Assembly (NCBI GenBank): GCA_951213105.1 | Contig: OX578144.1 | Location: forward strand, 80,029,801 to 80,093,800 | Length of the DNA: 64,000 nt | Direction: 5' to 3' | From: Amaurobius ferox | Taxonomy: Eukaryota > Arthropoda > Arachnida > Araneae > Amaurobiidae | Shown here: positions 56,566 through 64,000 of the stretch, piece by piece | How positions within the stretch are numbered: the first letter of the stretch is position 1 | How the letters are laid out: every line of letters starts with the position of its first letter | Position numbers and translations under genes: made by a program | Notes under the pieces: model-generated | The model's database searches: none | The model's input: the letters and a program-made list of their open reading frames with translations, nothing else | What the model was told of the DNA's origin: nothing

Positions 56566-57357
56566 TCTGATCCATTTTCTACATTGGGCCATGTGCATAA
56601 TTTCAGCAATACAATGTACAAGTATGCACACAGAAACATAGAGTTTCAGTATTACTGTACCAGGTATGGCCCATGAAAACGTACATGGTTTCGGAAATTA
56701 TTTTCAATTTTTACTAATTTATAATTCGTTTTCGAAATTGGAGTGGAGAGTCGCATTCTAGATATTTCCTATTTAGCGATAGCGCGAAAATGTTTGGCTA
56801 GAGAAGTTAAACTCGGTTAATTATTTAAGTTGGGTACAGTTGCCATGGGCTAACAAACATGGATGTTTTTCTGTCTCAATTAGTAATGGCCCCCGAAAAT
56901 GGATGGGTCACCACAACGAAGAAACTGGTAAACAACATGGTCCATTAACTTTTAGCGCCCCTCTTCCTCAAATTAGTGGAAATCCACTGAACTGAAACAA
57001 AACGAAGAGAGTCTCCTGTCATCAATAGAATTTAAAAAGATCTCTTCCAGGATTTATTAGGTGCGTGCGTACGAATGCAGGAATCAACGGAGTTCGCTAA
57101 AATATGTAATTATGAGTCTGGCAATATTGAAATACATGATTACTCCTCGAAATTACCTCCTATGAATAGTAAGGGAGCCATTTCTAGCCTCTTAAAAGCT
57201 CTACAAGGATGTGAAATTTGATTTTGAATCGGGTTGTTAGTTTCCGAAATAAAGTGACTGTAATTTCGATATTTCAATATTTTGAACTATTTGTATTTTA
57301 AGATATTATTCACGCAAAACCATTTTGGCTCCATCCGACAGAAACTAATGCCAATTG
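56566..57357. other. Spacer, nothing recognised
   Basis: No RT-like frame continues beyond the microsatellite on the minus strand as far as I can see. Confidence 0.35.
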
Positions 57358-58119
57358 TTACTTTCCCTGCAATACATGGTAATGTATAGGGAAAGTATTG
57401 GAATCATGCCGAAAATCACAACTCGAGTTTTCGACGGATCTACACGTTTCGAGACCTCTAGAATACGAAAAAACTATTTTTAGCGTGACGTCTGTGTGTG
57501 TGTCTGTGTGTCTGTCTGTCTGTGCAGATTTTGTATCCACTCTAACTAAAAAACTAATGGACCGAATTTCACAAAATTTGGTAGGTAAGTTACTTGTGAG
57601 CGAGTCTGGTGCTGATTAGTTTTGGGTACGATTCGGAATTAAAGAACCCGCCTTTTTTTGCGAAATGGCCCGCAAAAACTTGTATCCACTCTAACTGAAA
57701 AACTGATGGACCGAATTTCACAAAATTCGGTAGATGAGTCACTTGTGGGCTACCTTGGTGCTGATTAGATTTTGGTACGATTCGGAAAAAAATGACCTGC
57801 CTTTTTTTGCAAAATGGCCCGCAAAAATCGTCCAAATCTAAACTAATGAACTGGGTATACTCAAATATATCCATTAAATGCTGATTTAATACGTAATTTT
57901 TAACGAGGAAAAGAATAAGACCAACCCCATTACACTAGGACTAGCTGTTCTCGAGATATTTTAGTTTTTCGTACTTTCCCTACGCCACCTTTGAAAATAA
58001 GCCCGGTTACCGAATGAGAACGAAAATTGAATTAAAAGTGAAATAAATTTAGTTAAAATAAAGAGAACGTTAATATAAGTCTGCAGGGAAAGTCATGTGC
58101 TGCCCACATCAGACTTTTT
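57358..58119 (+). mobile_element. Family 1b hairpin-headed repeat, copy 8
   Basis: Clean edges: the hairpin TTACTTTCCCTGCAATACAT with ATGTATAGGGAAAGT, and the right end GCAGGGAAAGTCATGTGCTG plus CACATCAGACTTTTT. CTTTCCCTGCA of the left edge is the inverted form of TGCAGGGAAAG at the right edge. A TG/TCTG tract at 57490-57525 is followed by two 1b units. It is 762 bp long and may be flanked by AATTG. Confidence 0.85.
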
Positions 58120-58164
58120 AATTGACAAGTGATTATTATACCATAAACAATAGCTTTTTTCTTA

Positions 58165-58923
58165 TTACTTTCCCTGCAATACTTGGTAATGTATAGGGAA
58201 AGTATTGGAATCATGTCGAAAATCGCAACTCGAGTTTTCGACGGATCTACACGTTTCGAGACCTCTAGAACACGAAAAAACTATTTTTAGCGTGACGTCT
58301 GTGTGTGTGTCTGTGTGTCTGTCTGTGCAGATTTTGTATCCACTCTAACTAAAGAACTAATTGACCAAATATCAGAAAATTTGGTAGGTAATTCACTTGT
58401 GAGAGAATCTGGTGCTGATTAGTTTTGGGTATGATTTGGGATAAAAGAACTCGCCTTTTTTTGCGAAATGTCCCGCAAAAGCTGGTATCCACTCTAGCTA
58501 AAAATCTAATGGACCGAATTTCACAAAATTTGATAGATAAGTTGCTTGTGGATCTCGCTGGTGCTGATTAGATTTTGGTATGATTTGGAAAAAAATAACG
58601 TGCCTTTTTTTGCAAAATGGCCCGCAAAAATCGCCAAAATCTAAAATAAAAAACTGCGTATGCTGAAATATATCCATTAAATGCTTGTTTAATACGTAAT
58701 GTTTAACGAAGAAAAGAATAAGACCAACCCCATTACACTAGCACTAGCCGTTCTCGAGATATTTTCGTTTTTTCATTTTTCTCTACGCCACCTTTGAAAA
58801 TGAGTCCAGTTACCAAATGAGAACGAAAATTGAATTAATAGTGAATTAAATTTAATTAAAATAAAGAGAATGCGTGTATAAGTCTGCAAGGAAAGTCATA
58901 TGCTGCCCACATCAGATTTTTTT
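58165..58923 (+). mobile_element. Family 1b hairpin-headed repeat, copy 9
   Basis: Head-to-tail with copy 8, 45 bp away and nearly the same length (759 bp), about 90% similar by eye. Hairpin edge TTACTTTCCCTGCAATACTT with AATGTATAGGGAAAGT, TG/TCTG tract at 58297-58328, and right end AAGGAAAGTCATATGCTGCC plus poly-T. A tandem duplication of the locus or a paired insertion would both explain it. Confidence 0.85.
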
Positions 58924-60009
58924 GCTGTTCGTTAATCCATTCAAGAAACAGTTTAACTTTAAATACATATTTCCACTTATGAAAATGCTGCTTCGATTAT
59001 TTTACATCTAATTTCAGAAGAGAAAACGTACGATGAAATATGAGAAATGGCTACAAACTGCCCTCTTCCTCTATCTTATCTGTTTAACTGATTGACACGG
59101 TGTCTTCCGATACGTCTGCATACTTCAGCCTTGTCTGGTGACCTCTTGGAGATCGTTCTTGAATGCTCGTTCATTAAAATGCCAAATTTCAGAAATAAGA
59201 CATGCGAATTTGGCCTCTTTTACTTTACTTGATTTGAGTAGCAGTCATATTTAAATTAGGACAGATAATACTGAGTCAAAACGTTTTAACAGGTTTTTTT
59301 GCATATTTTTATTTTAAAACCGATATACCAACAATGATATCCGCATTTCTAAATTTTTAAATATGAACACTTTGCTCACGATAAAAATTGGGGAAATTTA
59401 CGGGTTAACAATAAGGCTTATGTTGTAGCTTAAGTTTAAAGAGAACAAGTTTTATATCTCTTCTAATTAAACACACAAAGAGCAATGATAAAATGAAAAA
59501 TCTTTAAGTAGTATGATAACATTAAAATGCACCATAGAAAACAATAATGCACCTAAATTTCATGTTACTCTGATTAATGAAACTTTATTGGTTAGGACCT
59601 CAGAGAATTTAATCACACTCACAAACACCAGATCAAGTTAAATAAAAGGTTCTAAAAACAAATTGCAGACAAAAATCAGCAAAATGAAACGATAAAGTAT
59701 TATACAAAGCAAATTAATTGCATAAAATAGGTCCATTATATAAGGTAATGTAAAAAGCTGAAAAAATATAGGCTCTCTTCATGGTGAAACGCTCTCCATC
59801 AAGTAAAAGAAACACAAACTTTCCAAAAATGTTCTGAAATCTCTAATTGGTTTGCGCCAAGTCGCCAAAGGACCGAAGCCGTACCTTCAGGACTGCAATA
59901 TCGGTTGAAGGTCAGGATCCTTGCAGAAGATTTAAGTATTTGGAGAGCAAAAGTGTAATTATAGTTACTCGCTTAAATGAAGTCAAAAACTGTGTTAAAA
60001 ATATGAATT
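58924..60009. other. AT-rich spacer
   Basis: Nothing recognised. Confidence 0.35.
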
Positions 60010-60250
60010 ATAAAATATGAAAAAAAATCGTCTGCTATAAATATAAATTAAAATAACCTAAGAACGGTTGATTGTACACTATTAAAGTTAATTAAGAAAG
60101 TTTGGGATATTTTTTTTTCTGCCCACAATGGAACGAATTCTGTGTATCTAGTTATTCTCGAGTTATAGCTGGAAGAGTGTAGGAACAAGAAATTCCGCGA
60201 ATTATAAATTTTTCGAATAAAATTTCAAGATTTTATTCTTTTGTCATTAT
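60010..60250 (-). repeat. Dispersed repeat family 4, copy 2
   Basis: Minus-strand counterpart of 45500-45800 (AATTCGCGGAATTTCTTGTT, CTATAACTCGAGAA). It shares the phrase order but is diverged. Non-coding. Confidence 0.7.
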
Positions 60251-60419
60251 TTACAGGTCAAGTCTCACGTGTATGCAAAGTTCCAAGTTCAAAACTTCAC
60301 AAATAAACCTTCAGCAGTTTGGACTGTAATTTATGTACATTTAGTCAGCATATATAAATTACACAGTACACTGTCGAAAACTCAGACCACCCGACTCGCC
60401 CTAGGGCACGAGCAGCAAC

Positions 60420-60864
60420 TTGTTTACAATTTGGGGATTGGAGAGCGCCCGCTAGCAGAAAGTATAAAGAACAGTTATTATAAAGAACAGTTAGTATAAA
60501 GAAAATGAGAAAACAATTATGTTATTGAGAATCTATACCATACAGTTGAGTGAGACTGTTTGACTAAACGACATGAAATACACAGTGTACTGTGTACAGT
60601 GTACACATGTAATGTGTACATGTACACAGTACACTGTATGGTTTCATGTTACACATGAAATGTACAGTGTACAGTGTACACAGTACACTGTGTATTTCAT
60701 GTCGTTTAGTCAATCAGTCTCACTCAACTGTATGGTATAGATTCTCAATAACATAATTGTTTTCTCGTTTTCTTTACACTAGTTGTTCTTTATAATAGCT
60801 GTTCTTTATACTTTCTACTAGCGGGCACTTTCCAACCCCCCCCCCCCCCAAATCGTAAACAATT
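60420..60864. repeat. Long palindrome, arms about 190-200 bp
   Basis: The left arm from TTGTTTACAATTTGGGGATT to about 60606 and the right arm from about 60662 to 60864 are inverted copies, about 90-95% identical by eye, around a centre of about 55 bp. The centre and inner arm are rich in the alternating motifs TGTACAGTGTAC and ACAGTACACTGT. The outer arms carry GCTAGCAGAAAGTATAAAGA and two AAAGAACAGTTA-type units. Arm differences (including a C run of about 14 in the right arm) argue against an assembly fold-back. No coding capacity. Confidence 0.92.
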
Positions 60865-61779
60865 TTAAATGATTTCAATTAAATAGTCAGTTAGCATGCT
60901 AAAAGTTCTAACAATAAGAACCAAGAAATTGTTCATGACAGCAGTAGTTTCGAAACGCCCTGTTTATAGGAATCAACAATAAGGCATATCATTGACCATA
61001 TTGTTCCAAATGCACTAATTAACGTTGTAGTCCAGTTTATAATTAAATATACTTTTCATGTTTTCCATGCTTCAATGAATTAGTCATCGGCCATATTTAT
61101 GACTTGTCTGCCAGTAACCAATCACAAAGAAGTTTGAAATCGGCTCGATCCATTAAATCTTGACTCCTATTGAAGGAAAATGTCCACTCCAAATTTGTAT
61201 ACAAGATATAATGACTCATAAACTAAATCAAAATTAAGAAAGGACTTCATGCAGAAATTGAATAAACTATGTACATACCTACTAAAACTCGTGGTCTTGC
61301 TATTGTTTATCTGTCCAGAACGCGAACTCTTAGCTCAAATATTCTTTCTTTGAATTTGACATTAAGTCAATTTTAAAGTCTAAATCAAAGTTTATATCAG
61401 CGTATTCCTCTAACATTTTCCTATAAATGTACCAAATTTCATATATTTGTATGCTATAGATTTTATCAGACGAGGCAGAGAAAAGCGAGAGACGCGTCAA
61501 CTATTATTATTATTATTTGTATTTAACTTTGTTATAGTAACTTTAATATAGAGATATAATAACTTTATTATGTTACCTTTATTGTGTTAACTTTGTTACG
61601 TTAACTTTATTATAGAGTTTATTAAAATAAGAGCGTGCTCACATAATTAAAAACAGGTAAAAGAATCATAAAAGGTTAGACAACCTCGTATTTCGAGAAA
61701 ATGTATAAAAGTAACAAAAAAAAAATCTTTCTTTGAAAAGTTTTTTTTTAAGAACCTTATATGCAAAGAACAACTTTTT
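60865..61779. other. AT-rich spacer
   Basis: TTAACTTTATTATAG-like short repeats lie at about 61525-61620. Nothing else recognised. Confidence 0.4.
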
Positions 61780-61969
61780 TCGAAACGGATTTAACAACCT
61801 GTAAAGCTAATTTTGAATGGCGGTATAAGATAAAATAAAGACTGAAGGAAAACCTAATTACATGAGCAAGGCAAAACTGAGGAACTGAAAAAGTGTTGGT
61901 AATGGCTGCTTTATTAATCTTCTTTAAATGTATGTTTTTAGAAGAAAATAAAGTTTTTCTAACTTTCTT
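61780..61969. repeat. Direct repeat flanking family 1 copy 10, left
   Basis: TAAAGCTAATTTTGAATGGC, AAAACCTAATTACATGAGC and GGTAATGGCTGCTTTATTAA resemble, in order, TAAAGCCAATTTTGAATGGA, AAAACTAATTAAGCGTGCAA and GGTAATGACCGCTTTGTTAG at 63630-63745. The two copies bracket the family 1 element. Confidence 0.7.
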
Positions 61970-63299
61970 TTACATTCCGTACATAGGTAGTATAATATAT
62001 AGGGTAGTATAAGTACTGTGATGGGGTCGAAAATTCGAATTAGATTTTGCGATGGAAGAGCACGTTTTAAGCATTCCTAAACTCGAATCGAACGTTTTTG
62101 AAGTAGTGTGTGTGTGTGTGTGTGTGTGTGTTAGTGTGTGTGTGTGTGTGTTAGCGTTAGTGTGTGTGTGTTAGTGTGTGTGTGTTAGTGTTAGTGTGTG
62201 TGTGTTAGTGTTAGTGTGTGTGTGTTAGTGTTAGTGTGTGTGTGTTAGTGTGTTAGTGTTAGTGTGTGTTGTTGTTGTTGAGACCCAGACCGTCCGACCT
62301 ACCAGAAAGGTGTAAGGTAACTGTTTGGACGGCCGGGAAGTGCCACCCAATTTAGACCGGAACCCAGTGGGGGAGGCATCCACAGGGACCGTTCCCTCCT
62401 TCCCCTACCACCAACCTCTCGGAAGGACTTACGGACCCACATGTTTAACGTGATCGTACTCCGCGTGAACACAGCGGCAGTTTTGGCAGTGGCTGGAATC
62501 GAACCCGGGCCTACCGAGTGCAACTCCAGCGCGTAACCAATGGGCTACCGCGCCCAGTGTTAGTGTGTGTGTGAGTGTGAAAGCAATATCTCAAAAACGA
62601 ATGAAGCGTTTCGAAAATAATTTGGTATGATACTACAATCATTGAATTTTTGAACTATATTGATTTTATACTCAATTAAATGTTTAAAAGTCTCCTCAAT
62701 TTGTTAAAGAATTTTTTATCACGTCATAAACAATTCAGGACCTTTAATAGTGATACATAAATATTCATTTCAGACGTAATTTTTCTCGAAATGAATGACA
62801 CAAACTGTACAATGCTAGAATGTACCCTTCTCGAGATATTGCTCATTTAAAAAAAATTATACTTATTAAAAAATTGTATAAAATTACAAAGTTGTTAGTA
62901 TCATGAAATACGTTCACTTTTCAGATGCAATATCAAGCAAAAAATCTGTTAGCATCATTTTCGAGGATCTAGTTTGTTCCATTCACCAGATAGGATATTT
63001 TTTGTAATAGTTTTATGTTTTGACGCACAAGAATTCGCCAATAGTCATTTATTTCACGCGATATTAATTAAATGTGAATTGTATTGTGATGAGTCATCGC
63101 ACGAGATATTTGGTTGGCCCGAGAGTGATTCTATTTGGATTAAAAAGCTGCCAAAAGCGCCAAATTTAAATTTATGTGGAATTAAATCAATGCCAAAACG
63201 TCGAGCCGTGGATCTTGCGCCTCATAATTTCGCTGTGAAAGAAGTAAAGTAAGCATTATGTAGGGAATGTCATGTGCGGCTCACATCAGATTTTTTTTT
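61970..63299 (+). mobile_element. Family 1a hairpin-headed repeat, copy 10, with nested SINE
   Basis: A decayed hairpin starts the element (TTACATTCCGTACATAGG). The GGGGTCGAAAATTCGAATTA block and an expanded TG/TTAG tract (62105-62268) follow. The tract is split by a SINE at 62269-62555, and the body resumes. The right end is TAGGGAATGTCATGTGCGGC plus CACATCAGA and poly-T at 63299. Left ACATTCC is matched by GGAATGT at the right end, a change from the ACTTTCC/GGAAAGT of other copies made at both ends. A 92-residue frame at 62974-63252 lies in the body and is not a gene. Confidence 0.8.
62269..62555 (-). mobile_element. tRNA-derived SINE in family 1 copy 10, perfect 14-bp TSD
   Basis: AGTGTTAGTGTGTG occurs at 62255-62268 and 62556-62569. 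The minus strand starts GGGCGCGGTAGCCCATTGG (A box), has GGTAGGCCCGGGTTCGATTC (B box), the conserved body, and a tail ending CTCAACAACAACAACA. This is the best-preserved full-length copy (287 bp) and shows that the unit without a 5S head inserts on its own. Its 74-residue frame is a by-product of the body sequence. Confidence 0.92.
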
Positions 63300-64000
63300 A
63301 TCACGCTGCCACTGGCAATGGGAGCAGGATTCTAATTTTGAGTACGCCCCCTATAGTTGGGTTCTATGAATGTGAGCTTGAATTCTTATTCACTATGCAT
63401 AACCACAATTCTCGATTATTGTTCTCTTTTTGCATGTAATTTATTCAGTGCTGAAATTTAAAATAGAATCGCATTCATGCAATTTACTTTAAAAGGGTGA
63501 AGAAGACGAAAAATGCATATTCTACTTCAAGAAATAATCATTCTAAAGTTAAAAAAAAATAGTTTCCCATTTCAAAAACCATTTTAAAGAATCCCATGCT
63601 GATAATCTCTTTCTCAGACGAATTCGCCAACTTCTAAAGCCAATTTTGAATGGACGTGACGTAAAAGAAGAAAACTAATTAAGCGTGCAAGGTACAACCA
63701 AGACACCGTAGACGAGCTGGTAATGACCGCTTTGTTAGTCTTCTTTCAAAGCTGGTAGTCTTGATGTCTTGCTCTAATTTTAGGGTAGAAGAAGATTGGT
63801 ATTAGAACGTTGGATTTAATACGGTGTTTTTCAGACAGAGGCAAAAAAAAAAAGGATGTGGCCCTGAACGAGAAGATGTGACCAAGACACGATTTTTGGT
63901 CTGGAATATCGGAGGGCGCGGGGTATATACGGAGTAAATGAAGAAAGAAGTGCAACGGGTATGAAACATCATACCATGAAGTTAGAGAGGAGGAGATAAA
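63300..64000. other. Spacer, including the right-hand direct repeat
   Basis: 63630-63745 is the partner of the repeat at 61780-61969. A minus-strand 69-residue frame at the edge (63746-63955) has no recognisable domain. Confidence 0.4.

Noticed and set aside
61970..62268. A separate minisatellite unrelated to the surrounding element
   Set aside because: The TG/TTAG tract lies at the same place as the TG tract of other family 1 copies, so it is an expanded part of the element.
62299..62523. Protein-like frame repeated at 13931, 17006 and 62299 (NMWVRKSFREVGG..)
   Set aside because: It is the translation of the conserved SINE body. The frame is kept only because the SINE copies are similar; heads and stops differ between copies.

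Overview
This window looks like gene-poor, AT-rich nuclear DNA from an invertebrate animal, most likely an arthropod. The two 5S rRNA-derived segments read as arthropod-type 5S. SINEs with pol III promoters, hAT-type MITEs, a mariner/pogo relative and dense microsatellites all fit a metazoan genome. A spider or other chelicerate is possible, but nothing here proves it. There is no prokaryotic gene organisation, and no intact host protein-coding gene was recognised. Most open frames are chance frames inside repeats. The only frames with clear protein homology are a reverse transcriptase fragment (55612-56493, minus) and a broken mariner/pogo-type transposase remnant (about 16293-16626, plus).

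Layout. 1-3.7 kb: tRNA-like fragments, plain AT-rich DNA, and the first copy of a hairpin-headed repeat (family 1). 3.9-6.2 kb: a homogeneous satellite of fourteen 162-bp monomers with two alternating monomer types. 7.5-12.1 kb: two hAT-type MITEs, a tandem duplication, two tRNA-like SINE heads and a degenerate tandem array. 13.7-19.1 kb: family 1 with a nested SINE, then a pogo/mariner-like element that carries a 5S-tRNA compound SINE flanked by a target-site duplication. 20.3-27.9 kb: a long hairpin, a 130-bp tandem array, family 3 and family 1 copies, diverged duplicate blocks and a long-inverted-repeat MITE. 30-38 kb: a small hAT-type MITE, family 2, two foldback elements, and two family 1b copies, one with a nested SINE. 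39-50 kb: more copies of families 1 and 2, long AT microsatellites and a second 5S-tRNA compound SINE. 50-58 kb: family 3, a hAT-type MITE, a GC-richer island, a degenerate array and the reverse transcriptase. 57-64 kb: two family 1b copies in tandem, a 445-bp palindrome, and a last family 1 copy interrupted by a SINE.

The most notable content is (i) three repeat families sharing one unusual plan, a perfect or near-perfect hairpin at one edge followed at a fixed distance by a TG or TCTG tract, with hairpin arms that covary between copies; (ii) two independent 5S-tRNA compound SINEs that share the 5S head but carry different tRNA modules and tails; and (iii) the higher-order pattern in the 162-bp satellite. 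Boundaries of decayed repeats are approximate. All homology calls were made by eye, with no database search.
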